A program made the translations under genes and the position numbers. Source: Acidobacteriota bacterium (lineage in GTDB: Bacteria > Acidobacteriota > Polarisedimenticolia > Polarisedimenticolales > Polarisedimenticolaceae). From it: a stretch of 12,786 nt of DNA. The stretch lies in NCBI GenBank assembly GCA_011773795.1, contig WVWW01000266.1:1735-14520 (forward strand), in the 5' to 3' direction. Of the stretch, positions 1 to 6,920 are shown piece after piece (within the stretch, counting starts at the first letter, position 1; each line of letters begins with the position of its first letter). The notes under the pieces are model-generated. The model made no database searches and had not been told where the DNA came from. It was given only the letters and a program-made list of their open reading frames with translations.

Positions 1-569
1 CGGTCGACGTCACGGACCCCGCGTTGTATACCTCCGACTGGTCGACCGACGGCCGGCACGTCGTTCTGATGGGGGCCAGTCAGGGAACCGGTGCCGACGT
101 GCTGATCTACTCGATCGAAAACGAAGAGATCACGACGTTCCTGCAGACGGAAGACACCGAGATGGCCGGGCGGTTCTCGCCCAACGGACGCTGGTTGGCC
201 TACGAGTCCGACGAGTCCGGCAGCTACGAGGTCTACGTCCGCGCGTTCCCCGGACCCGGAGGCAAGTGGCAGGTCTCGGGGGACGGCGGGGGCAGCCGAC
301 CCGTCTGGAGCGCGGACGGCAAGGAGCTTTTCTACGTCAGCGCGAACAACCGGAAGAAGATGATGTCCGTGGCCGTCGAGACCGAGGGCAGCTTCCGCCA
401 CGGCACGCCTCGGGAGCTGTTCGACTTCGAAGGCTGGATCGAAGAGCTCGGTCGCAACGTCTACGACGTCTCTCGCGACGGCGACCGCTTCCTGGTCTTG
501 ATGAACGCGGAAGACGAGTCCGGCATCCGCCCCGCGATCACGCTGGTGCAGGGCTGGAAACCGGAGTAG
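1..569 (+). CDS. C-terminal fragment of a PD40 beta-propeller protein, probably a Ser/Thr kinase (5' end outside window)
   Basis: The reading frame is open from the window edge (first full codon at 3) to a TAG at 567-569, so the gene starts upstream; the TTG at 24 is internal. About 189 residues are visible. They contain WD40-like/PD40 blades, seen in phrases such as FSPNGRWLAYESDESG and WSADGKELFYVS, followed by a closing strand ending ITLVQGWKPE. This ending matches the last blade of the kinase-propeller fusions that are abundant in Acidobacteriota. The complete kinase at 2242-4944 ends in a comparable way (ITVILNWFDEL), so a kinase N-terminus is likely but not visible. A TolB-like protein without a kinase domain is the alternative. 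The stop lies 3 bp from the convergent amidase stop, with no room for a separate terminator. Confidence 0.85.
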   Translation, partial: VDVTDPALYTSDWSTDGRHVVLMGASQGTGADVLIYSIENEEITTFLQTEDTEMAGRFSPNGRWLAYESDESGSYEVYVRAFPGPGGKWQVSGDGGGSRPVWSADGKELFYVSANNRKKMMSVAVETEGSFRHGTPRELFDFEGWIEELGRNVYDVSRDGDRFLVLMNAEDESGIRPAITLVQGWKPE

Positions 570-572
570 CCG

Positions 573-2132
573 CTACAACCCCGGGGCTCTTCGCGCCTTC
601 GACGCCTGCTCGAACGCGTAGGCCATCTCGATCAGCGACTTCTCGGTGAACGGGCCGCCGATGAACGAGAGCCCCGCCGGCAGGCCGGACACGTGGCCCG
701 CGGGGACCGTGATGCTGGCGTAGCCCGAGATCGCCGCCAGCGACGAGCTGCTGATCGAGAAGTGGTCGCCGTTGACGTGGTCGGTCATCCACGACGGTCC
801 GTTGGTCGGCGCCACCAGCGCGTCCAGGTCGTGCTCCTTCAACGCGTTGTCGATGCCGTCGCGCGCGATGCGCTTGGACTTCTCCAGCGCGTCGAGGTAG
901 TCCTGGTCCGTCAGCGGCCCCTTCTCCTCGGCCATCTCCATGATCTCCTGGCCGAAGATCGGCATCACGGTGTCGGCGTTGGCCGTGTTGAACTCGATGA
1001 TCTCGGCCAGCGTCTCGAGCTCGGCGTTGGACGACGCGAGGTAGGCGTTGAGATCGGCCTTGAACTCGTAGAGCAGCACCGCGTAGGAGGCGCCGCTCAT
1101 GCCCTCGGTCTCGATCTCGATGTCGTCGACGATCTCCGCGCCTTGCGCCTTCAGCGTCTCGACCGCGTTCCTGAAGACCTTCTCGATGTCGGGGTTCTCG
1201 CCCGCGCCGTAGTAATTCTTCAACACGCCGATGCGCTTACCTTGCAGCGCGTCGGTCGCCAGGTCGGCTGCGAAGTCCGGGATCGATTCCGGACGATCCT
1301 CCGAGAAGGGATCCGAGTCGTCCGGCGCGCTCATCGCGTTGAGCATCAACGCGGCGTCGCGCACGGTGCGCGCCATCGGGCCCGCGGTGTCCTGGCTGTG
1401 GGCGATCGGGATGATGCCGTCGCGGCTGACCAGGCCGAGCGTCGGCTTGATGCCGACGACGCCGTTGATCCCGGCCGGGCAGATGATCGAGCCGTTGGTC
1501 TCGGTGCCGACTGCGAGCACGGTCAAGTTGGCGGCAACGGCAACACCCGATCCGCTCGACGACCCGCACGGGTTGCGCAGCGGCTCGTAGGGGTTCTTCG
1601 TCTGCCCGCCGATGCTGCTCCAGCCGCTCGACGAGCGCGTGGAGCGGAAGTTGGCCCACTCGCTGAGGTTCGCCTTGGCCAGGATCACGGCTCCCGCAGC
1701 GCGAAGTTGTTGCGCGATCGAAGCGTCGTCCGGCGCGTGGTGGTCGGCGATCGCCAACGAGCCTGCGTGCGTCGCCATCTCGTCGCCGGTGTCGATGTTG
1801 GCCTTGAGCACGACCGGGATGCCGTGCAGCGGCCCGCGCGTGTTTCCTTCGGCGCGCTCGGCATCGAGGGCCTCGGCAATCGACCGCGCCTCGGGATTGA
1901 TCTCGATGATCGAGCGCAGCTCCGGTCCCGCGTGATCGATCGCGGCGATGCGCTCGAGGTAGTAATCCACGAGCCCGGCCGCGGTGAGTGAGCCGTCCTC
2001 CATCGCCTGCTGCAGGGTGGCGATGTCCGCTTCGTCGTAGTCGCTCGGAATCGCCGGCGCACGTTCTTCCGCGGGTGCGCAGGCCGTCAGTACCAGAACA
2101 AACAGACCGATAAGAAGACCCGACCGTTTCAT
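573..2132 (-). CDS. Exported amidase-signature family hydrolase, predicted lipoprotein
   Basis: A 519-residue amidase-signature (AS) enzyme, a normal length for the family, which hydrolyses amide bonds. The Ser-cisSer-Lys triad can be read: Lys110 in PVVLKANIDT, the serine-glycine loop GSSSGSG at 190-196 with Ser192 as likely cis-Ser, and the nucleophile Ser215 in GTETNGSIICP. The N-terminus is a lipoprotein signal with lipobox L15-T-A-C18, so the enzyme probably sits on the outer face of a membrane. I chose the ATG at 2132 because it directly precedes this signal peptide and has a GGAGG Shine-Dalgarno about 8 nt upstream; the longer in-frame start at 2225 would bury the signal. Substrate is unknown: gatA, a tRNA amidotransferase subunit, is unlikely because the protein is exported and no gatB or gatC is present. 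Peptide or amide scavenging is plausible. Confidence 0.93.
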   Translation of the reverse strand: MKRSGLLIGLFVLVLTACAPAEERAPAIPSDYDEADIATLQQAMEDGSLTAAGLVDYYLERIAAIDHAGPELRSIIEINPEARSIAEALDAERAEGNTRGPLHGIPVVLKANIDTGDEMATHAGSLAIADHHAPDDASIAQQLRAAGAVILAKANLSEWANFRSTRSSSGWSSIGGQTKNPYEPLRNPCGSSSGSGVAVAANLTVLAVGTETNGSIICPAGINGVVGIKPTLGLVSRDGIIPIAHSQDTAGPMARTVRDAALMLNAMSAPDDSDPFSEDRPESIPDFAADLATDALQGKRIGVLKNYYGAGENPDIEKVFRNAVETLKAQGAEIVDDIEIETEGMSGASYAVLLYEFKADLNAYLASSNAELETLAEIIEFNTANADTVMPIFGQEIMEMAEEKGPLTDQDYLDALEKSKRIARDGIDNALKEHDLDALVAPTNGPSWMTDHVNGDHFSISSSSLAAISGYASITVPAGHVSGLPAGLSFIGGPFTEKSLIEMAYAFEQASKARRAPGL

Positions 2133-2152
2133 CTGAGTGCCCTCCTCGACCG

Positions 2153-2181
2153 TCGATACGGACCGAGGATAACACCGACAA
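2153..2181 (-). promoter_or_regulatory. Candidate promoter(s) of the amidase gene
   Basis: In the 109-bp divergent gap before the amidase, the minus strand offers two overlapping sigma70-like candidates. One is an extended -10, TG-T-TATCCT, with the hexamer at 2171-2166. It would give a leader of roughly 27 nt containing the Shine-Dalgarno. The other is TTGTCG (2181-2176), a 17-bp spacer, then TATCGA (2158-2153), which leaves a very short leader. I favour the extended -10. This is pattern matching only. Confidence 0.3.
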
Positions 2182-2229
2182 AAAGAGCCGTGCCCTGGGA
2201 GGAGGGCGCGCCGGTCGGTCTTCATCTCT

Positions 2230-2244
2230 TATACTCGCGCGGTG
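2230..2244 (+). promoter_or_regulatory. Candidate leaderless promoter of the kinase gene
   Basis: A near-consensus -10 box, TATACT (2230-2235), lies six bases before the GTG start at 2242. The expected transcription start would fall at or next to the start codon, and no Shine-Dalgarno is visible before the GTG. Together these suggest a leaderless mRNA. No convincing -35 hexamer is found 16-18 bp upstream, so the call is tentative. Confidence 0.35.
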
Positions 2245-4944
2245 ATCGGCAAGACGCTGGGCCCCTACAAGATCCTCGAGCAGCTCGGCAAGGGCGGCAT
2301 GGGCGAGGTGTGGCTGGCCGAGGACACGCGGCTCGACCGCAAGGTCGCCGTCAAGGTGCTGCCCGGCGAGCTGGCTTCGGATGTCGACCGCAGCTCGCGT
2401 TTCGAGCAGGAGGCCAAGGCCGCCGCGGCGCTGAACCATCCGCACATCGCCGCAATCCACGACGTGGGGGTCGCCACGGCCGAGGGGGCCAGCTCACCCA
2501 CGCACTTCATGGTCCAGGAGTACCTGCGGGGCGAGACGCTCCGTGAAACGATCGCGCGGGGAACGCTGACCCGCGAGAAGGCGATAGCACTGTGCATCGA
2601 GATCGGTGAGGCGCTGCGCGCCGCGCACCGCGCCGGGATCGTGCACCGCGATCTCAAGCCGGAGAACGTCTTCGTCACGACCGACGGCCACGCCAAGGTG
2701 CTCGACTTCGGTTTGGCCAAGCTGACCGAGGCGGCGTTGCCCTCGGATGCGAGCGCGACCGCCTCGCCGACGATGACGATGGCCGGGATGATGCTCGGCA
2801 CCGCCGGCTACATGGCGCCCGAGCAGGTGCGCGGCGAGGAGGTCGACGAGCGCGCCGACCTGTTCGCCCTGGGTTGCGTGTTGTACGAGACCGTCACCGG
2901 CAAGCAGGCGTTCGGCGGTGCGAACGTCCACGAGTCGCTCTCGCGCATCCTCACCGGCGAGCCGGAACCGATGGCCGCTGCCGGATCCGACCTGGGGCAG
3001 CTCCGCTGGATCGTCGACAAGCTCCTTAATAAGGACAGGGAGGAGCGCTACCAGAGTGCGGGCGATGCGATCGTCGACCTGAGGCGGCTCGCCGCCGGTG
3101 GAGAAACCGGTGAACCCGCGCCGGTCGCCGCCGAGTCCGAGGCGCGTACAAGCCGATCGCTCGCGCCGTTGATCGCCGTCGCGGCAGTCGCCTTGCTTGT
3201 CGGAGCGCTCGGCGCCTGGCTGCTCAAGCCGGGCACCGGAACGGCGGCGAACCCCGACGTGCGATTCGACATGATGCTCGGCCCGGGCGCCAACTTCTCG
3301 AGCAACTACAACCGCGTCGCGACGATCTCACCCGACGGTCGAACGCTGGCGTACGCCTCCACGGGCATCTGGCTGCGCGATCTCGGCGACCTCGAGCCTC
3401 GCCGGATCGACGGCGTCGACGGAGCGCGCTCGCCGGCGTTCTCACCCGACAGCCGGCAGGTCGTCTTCTGGGATGCGGGACACGTGAAACGCATCGCACT
3501 CGGAGAAAAGCTCCCGGTCGTCGTCGGCCCGTTCCGCGAGCGCCCGATGGGAATCCACTGGAACGAGGACGGGTACGTCTACGTCGGCCGCGCGGACCAG
3601 GGCATCTGGCGTCTGCCGGCCACCGGTGGCGAGCCCGAGCAGGTCCTGGCCCTGGAGAGCGGCGAGTACGCCCACGGACCCGAGCTGTTGCCCGGCGGCG
3701 AGTGGATGCTGTACACGCTGGGACGCGGCGTGCGTGCCTGGTCCAACGCGTCGATCGTCGCGCAGTCCCTGGAAACCGACGAACGCAAGGTCCTGGTCCA
3801 GCGCGGCCGTGAGGCGCGCTACGTCCGGAGCGGTCACCTCGTCTACGTCCTGGACGGCGCGATCTACGCGGCGCCCTTCGATCTCGACCGGCTCGAGGTC
3901 ACCGGGCGGAGCGTCGCGATGGAAGACGAGGTCCACACGTCGTCCCTCGACGAGACGGGTTCGGCGGCCTACGACGTTTCGGACGACGGCATCCTGGCCT
4001 TCGCGCCGCCCGCAACAGGGGCGCGCGAGGTACGGCTGTCGTGGCGCGACGGCATGGGCAACGAGGAGCCGCTTCCGTTCGAGAAGCGACGGTTCACCTT
4101 GATGCGGTTGTCGCCCGACGAGAAGACGATCGCCGTTCAGATCGACGACGTGGAGGGAACGCACGTCTGGCTCTTCTCGTTGAACCGAGGCGGTGGCCAG
4201 CGTCTGACGACCGTCGGACGCAACATCGCTCCGGTCTGGTCGCACGACGGCCGTTACGTCTACTTCGGATCCGACCGTGAGGGTGAGCTCGACATCTGGC
4301 GGCGCGTCGCCGATCTCAGCGAGCCGGCCGAACGTGTGCTCGAGATGGACGGCGCACAGGTCCCGAGCGCCACTTCCAGCGATGGCGAGTGGCTGCTTTT
4401 CGAGCAAGCGGTGCCGAGCAATACCGACATCGCTCGCCTGAAACTGAGCGGCGATCCCGAAGTCGAGATGCTCGTCGACAGCCTCGCCGACGAGTCGACG
4501 CCGGACTTGTCGGCCGACGGAAAATTCTTCTGCTTCCAGTCGGACGAGACGGGACGCTGGGACATCCACGTGATGGAGATCGCGACGGGACGTCGCTGGA
4601 TCGTGTCGCCGAACTCGGGCTACACGCCACTCTGGTCCGACGACGGGAAGAGCATCCTCTACCTGGGCACCCCGGCGGCCGGGGTCACCTTCGAGGCGGT
4701 CTTCAGGGTCGGCGTCGCGACAGAGCCGGAGTTCGAGGCCACGGATCCCGAGCAGGCGTTCGAGATCGAGCTCCTGCGCATCGGCCGAACGTTCGACGCG
4801 AACGCGGACGCGAGTCGTCTGGTGACCGGGACCCCGTCCTTCGAGTACGAGGGCGATCTCACGGAGACGAGAAGCCGCATCACCGTCATCCTCAACTGGT
4901 TCGACGAGCTCGAGGAACGCCTGGGCGAAGGCGGCAAGAACTAA
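2242..4944 (+). CDS. Receptor-like Ser/Thr protein kinase with C-terminal WD40-like (PD40) beta-propeller
   Basis: A 900-residue PknB-type (Hanks) kinase fused to an extracytoplasmic sensor. The kinase domain spans about residues 8-283: glycine loop GKGGMG (16-21), ATP lysine Lys38 in VAVKV, catalytic loop HRDLKPEN (135-142) with Asp137, DFG at 155-157, and activation segment/P+1 GTAGYMAPEQ (186-195). All catalytic residues are present, so it should be active. A proline/acid-rich linker leads to one membrane helix (about 308-327). Residues 340-900 are PD40/TolB-like blades with repeated SPDGR, SPDSR and SHDGR motifs, which probably lie outside the cytoplasm and bind a ligand or protein. The GTG start directly precedes the usual short N-terminus (IGKTLGPYKILEQLGKGG). 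Target and signal are unknown. It diverges from the amidase and resembles the truncated gene at the left edge, suggesting a duplicated family. Confidence 0.95.
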   Translation: MIGKTLGPYKILEQLGKGGMGEVWLAEDTRLDRKVAVKVLPGELASDVDRSSRFEQEAKAAAALNHPHIAAIHDVGVATAEGASSPTHFMVQEYLRGETLRETIARGTLTREKAIALCIEIGEALRAAHRAGIVHRDLKPENVFVTTDGHAKVLDFGLAKLTEAALPSDASATASPTMTMAGMMLGTAGYMAPEQVRGEEVDERADLFALGCVLYETVTGKQAFGGANVHESLSRILTGEPEPMAAAGSDLGQLRWIVDKLLNKDREERYQSAGDAIVDLRRLAAGGETGEPAPVAAESEARTSRSLAPLIAVAAVALLVGALGAWLLKPGTGTAANPDVRFDMMLGPGANFSSNYNRVATISPDGRTLAYASTGIWLRDLGDLEPRRIDGVDGARSPAFSPDSRQVVFWDAGHVKRIALGEKLPVVVGPFRERPMGIHWNEDGYVYVGRADQGIWRLPATGGEPEQVLALESGEYAHGPELLPGGEWMLYTLGRGVRAWSNASIVAQSLETDERKVLVQRGREARYVRSGHLVYVLDGAIYAAPFDLDRLEVTGRSVAMEDEVHTSSLDETGSAAYDVSDDGILAFAPPATGAREVRLSWRDGMGNEEPLPFEKRRFTLMRLSPDEKTIAVQIDDVEGTHVWLFSLNRGGGQRLTTVGRNIAPVWSHDGRYVYFGSDREGELDIWRRVADLSEPAERVLEMDGAQVPSATSSDGEWLLFEQAVPSNTDIARLKLSGDPEVEMLVDSLADESTPDLSADGKFFCFQSDETGRWDIHVMEIATGRRWIVSPNSGYTPLWSDDGKSILYLGTPAAGVTFEAVFRVGVATEPEFEATDPEQAFEIELLRIGRTFDANADASRLVTGTPSFEYEGDLTETRSRITVILNWFDELEERLGEGGKN

Positions 4945-4979
4945 CCCCTTTGGGGGACCGCGCGCAGGCCCAAAACCCG

Positions 4980-5144
4980 TATGCTTCCCGCATGCCGGGT
5001 CCACGAGCCTTGCTGCTTTCGTGCGTCGTCGCCGGAACTCGTGAGTTCCAGCGCAAGATTCAAGACCTGACCCCACGTTTTCGTCATTTCGTGTACCTTA
5101 CGTGTGCGCCCGGGCCGGATTCTCCTCGGGCGCGACAGGCTTAA
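4980..5144 (+). other. Doubtful 50-codon ORF (4992-5144) behind a TATGCT box, possibly a gene remnant
   Basis: This is the main content of the 217-bp gap after the kinase. A TATGCT box (4980-4985) sits six bases before an ATG at 4992, the same spacing as the TATACT-GTG pair of the kinase gene. The ORF runs to TAA at 5142-5144. Its first 15 codons (MPGPRALLLSCVVAG) look like the start of an exported protein. After that come a perfect inverted repeat (5034-5049) and a stretch less GC-rich than its surroundings, with no protein-like pattern. I read it as a possible truncated gene or a chance ORF with a fortuitous promoter-like start, and do not claim a product. Confidence 0.2.
5034..5049. repeat. 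Perfect inverted repeat with 7-bp arms and 2-nt centre
   Basis: GGAACTC (5034-5040) and GAGTTCC (5043-5049) are exact reverse complements around GT. With so short a centre it is more like a dyad operator or a mobile-element end than a terminator, and no T-run follows. About 20 bp downstream lies CAAGACCTGACCCC (5060-5073), a motif I associate from memory with short repeats scattered in environmental genomes. Confidence 0.5.
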
Positions 5145-5161
5145 GTCGCCGAGGTGGAGTC

Positions 5162-5350
5162 ATGGGTCGATCACGTATGTCGGTCATCAAACGTCAACGC
5201 GAAGTCAAGAAAGCCGAAAAGGCCGCCCAGAAGCGAGCCCGGCGCCACGGAGCCAAGGAAGAGGTCTTCGCCGAGCCGCAGCCGACGGTGCGGCTATCGG
5301 ATGTGGACTCGTCGCCCGACGCCGAGGACGAATCCGACGAGAAGGACTGA
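5162..5350 (+). CDS. Small highly charged protein of unknown function
   Basis: A 62-residue protein. Its first half is strongly basic and probably helical (IKRQREVKKAEKAAQKRARR), and its end is acidic (DVDSSPDAEDESDEKD). I chose the ATG at 5162 because a purine-rich GAGGTGGAG ribosome-binding site ends a few bases before it; a second in-frame ATG (5177) is possible. Such basic/acidic small proteins occur as uncharacterised conserved families in Acidobacteriota and deltaproteobacterial-type genomes. A nucleic-acid or ribosome-associated role is a guess from charge alone. There is no signal peptide, Cys motif or membrane helix. Its stop is 5 bp from the convergent nosY stop, so transcripts of the two genes may run into each other. 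An upstream hairpin (arms 5106-5112 and 5127-5133) lies in its presumed leader. Confidence 0.55.
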   Translation: MGRSRMSVIKRQREVKKAEKAAQKRARRHGAKEEVFAEPQPTVRLSDVDSSPDAEDESDEKD

Positions 5351-5355
5351 CCCCA

Positions 5356-6183
5356 TCAGAGATTCTGGCGGTTGAAGATCTTCATCGAGACGAGGACCGG
5401 GACGACGATCCAGAACAGCAGCCCCAGCACGCCGATCAGCGTGGCGAGTCCGGCGGAGCCGGTCAGCTTGATCAACGTCGCACCCGCTGGCCCGTAGAGG
5501 TGCGGGCCGCCGACCTGCAACAGCGAGAGCACGCGCACGATGTCGATGGGGTTGCCCATCAACCCGACGGGGAGAACGGTCTTTAAAACGGCAGGCGACA
5601 GGTAGAGCGTGGTTCCCAGCATCAGCATCCCGTAGACCAGCTCGTAGAAGACCCACACGCCGAGCGCGATACCGAGCGCGATCTGGCGCCGCTGCGCGAT
5701 CAGGGCAATCAACACGGACAGACCGGTGAACACCATCGCCAGCATCATCGAGTAGACCACGACCATCAGGTAGCTCTGCGCACCGGTCACGCCGATCACT
5801 AGCGCGATCACCGCACCGGGCAGGCCGAAGCCGAGCAGCGAGGCGGCGAGGATCGTGAGCAACAGACCCAGGTAGCGACCCAGCAGTACTTTCGAGCGTG
5901 ACACCGGTTGCGTCGCCAGCATCTCGAAGTAGCCCTGGTTGGTGATGAAGCTGAACACACCGACCAGCATCGCGAACAACGGGATCAGGAAGCCACCCAA
6001 GTTGATGATGCTCGCCGAGGTTCGCGTGAAGTCCTGGAAGCCGGAGTAGCCCGACGTCACCATGCCGAAATAGGCCAGCACCAGCGTCAGCATCGCGAAC
6101 AGCGCGGCGAAGGAGAGTACCCAGCGGTTGCGGCGGTTCAGCGTGAACTCCTGCCAGCAGATCATCCAGACGGCGGACTTCAT
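5356..6183 (-). CDS. nosY: NosY, membrane subunit of the NosDFY ABC-type maturation complex
   Basis: A 275-residue polytopic membrane protein, the usual NosY length. About six hydrophobic segments are visible (near 21-41, 61-81, 102-130, 136-163, 167-190 and 245-267). The loop before the last helix, GGPHLYGPAGATL (225-237), matches the conserved NosY loop. Known role: a NosY dimer is the membrane core of the NosDFY transporter-like machine, which works with NosL to deliver copper (and possibly sulfur) for CuZ assembly in NosZ. The ATG overlaps the nosL stop by 4 bp (ATGA), so the two are probably translationally coupled. It is the last gene of the operon. Its position after nosL, rather than directly after nosF, differs from the common nosDFYL order. 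Confidence 0.94.
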   Translation of the reverse strand: MKSAVWMICWQEFTLNRRNRWVLSFAALFAMLTLVLAYFGMVTSGYSGFQDFTRTSASIINLGGFLIPLFAMLVGVFSFITNQGYFEMLATQPVSRSKVLLGRYLGLLLTILAASLLGFGLPGAVIALVIGVTGAQSYLMVVVYSMMLAMVFTGLSVLIALIAQRRQIALGIALGVWVFYELVYGMLMLGTTLYLSPAVLKTVLPVGLMGNPIDIVRVLSLLQVGGPHLYGPAGATLIKLTGSAGLATLIGVLGLLFWIVVPVLVSMKIFNRQNL

Positions 6184-6920
6184 GACGCCTCCTCATCCGC
6201 GGTGTGCGAGCCGTGGACACGCAACATGCCCAGCGGCGCGTCGGTGTCGGCCTCCACCACCGGGAAGCCCATCCCCGGCCGGTCGGCCTTCATCCTGAAC
6301 ACGACCGGCTCGCCGCTCGCCGGGATCGTGATCCTCTCGACCTCGGGGTACCCCTTGATCGAGATCACGAGGTCTCGATCGAGCCCGCTCGAGGTCGCCA
6401 TCCAGACCACGAGCTCGCCCTTCGACGCCTCGACCAGCTCGGGAATTTGCCCCGTCGGCTCGAACGTCACCTCGATCATCCGGTCCGGGGTGCCGTGTGC
6501 CAGCCGGTAGCCCTCCCAGTCGGAGATGCGCTCGTCGTCGTGGGCGATCGCGGCCTCGGCGGCCGCGCGGTCGACGAAGCACAGCGTGCCGCTCTCCATC
6601 ACGGTCGCCGCATGGTCGGTCAGCAGGAACGTCATCGCCTCGACCGGGTGCAACGTGGCGTCGGCGTGGTCGGCAAGGTAAAGCTGCTCGGGGAGCGGCT
6701 TGCCGTCCTGGAGACGCTTCTCGTAGGCGCGCAGCAGGCACAGCGGCGAGTCGAAGGTCACGAACGTGCCCTGTTCGATGAAGCCGCCGGCCTGATCGGG
6801 GCGATCGATGACCATGTTGCATTCGTTGCAGACATCCAGGCCCGCGACGATCTGCGGCTGAACGTCGCCCGAGCACGCGGCGAGCAGCAGGAGAGCGAGA
6901 CAGCAGGCGGAGCGTCTCAT
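6180..6920 (-). CDS. nosL: NosL copper chaperone lipoprotein with an unusual C-terminal extension
   Basis: A 246-residue NosL-family protein. The signal peptide ends in lipobox L13-A-A-C16, giving a membrane-anchored lipoprotein. The Cu(I) site motif C31-x-x-C34-x-Met36 is present, followed by the NosL core to about residue 142, including YLADHADATLHPVEAMTFLL and CFVDRAAAEAAIA. Known role: NosL binds copper outside the cytoplasmic membrane and passes it to NosDFY/NosZ. NosL proteins are usually somewhat under 200 residues; this one has about 100 extra residues (145-246). By eye, the extension resembles the CuA cupredoxin domain of NosZ but lacks the Cys/His/Met ligands. The start at 6920 overlaps the nosF stop by 4 bp (ATGA) and directly precedes the signal peptide; longer in-frame starts run into nosF and are not credible. 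Confidence 0.92.
   Translation of the reverse strand: MRRSACCLALLLLAACSGDVQPQIVAGLDVCNECNMVIDRPDQAGGFIEQGTFVTFDSPLCLLRAYEKRLQDGKPLPEQLYLADHADATLHPVEAMTFLLTDHAATVMESGTLCFVDRAAAEAAIAHDDERISDWEGYRLAHGTPDRMIEVTFEPTGQIPELVEASKGELVVWMATSSGLDRDLVISIKGYPEVERITIPASGEPVVFRMKADRPGMGFPVVEADTDAPLGMLRVHGSHTADEEAS

Noticed and set aside
566..576. Palindrome GTAGC-C-GCTAC between the first two genes as a bidirectional terminator
   Set aside because: It arises from two facing TAG stops; the stem is too short and has no T-run.
693..1991. Plus-strand open frame opposite the amidase
   Set aside because: The amidase has an intact catalytic triad and signal peptide; the opposite frame has shadow-type composition only.
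573..2132. Amidase as GatA (tRNA amidotransferase)
   Set aside because: It has a lipoprotein signal and no gatB or gatC beside it, which argues against a cytoplasmic tRNA-dependent role.
2133..2225. Longer amidase start at 2225
   Set aside because: It would put 31 non-hydrophobic residues before a clear lipoprotein signal, and the ATG at 2132 has the ribosome-binding site.
4945..4956. CCCC-TTT-GGGG after the kinase stop as a terminator
   Set aside because: Only a 4-bp stem and no following T-run; too weak to call.
3442..5076. Long minus-strand open frame (over 500 codons) opposite the kinase gene
   Set aside because: It is rich in Arg, Val, Asp and Leu without domain patterns and lies opposite a clear kinase-propeller gene; a codon-bias shadow in GC-rich DNA.
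5106..5133. Inverted repeat with 7-bp arms and a 14-nt loop as a terminator or riboswitch
   Set aside because: No T-run and no conserved riboswitch elements; a GC-rich stem of this size is expected by chance here.
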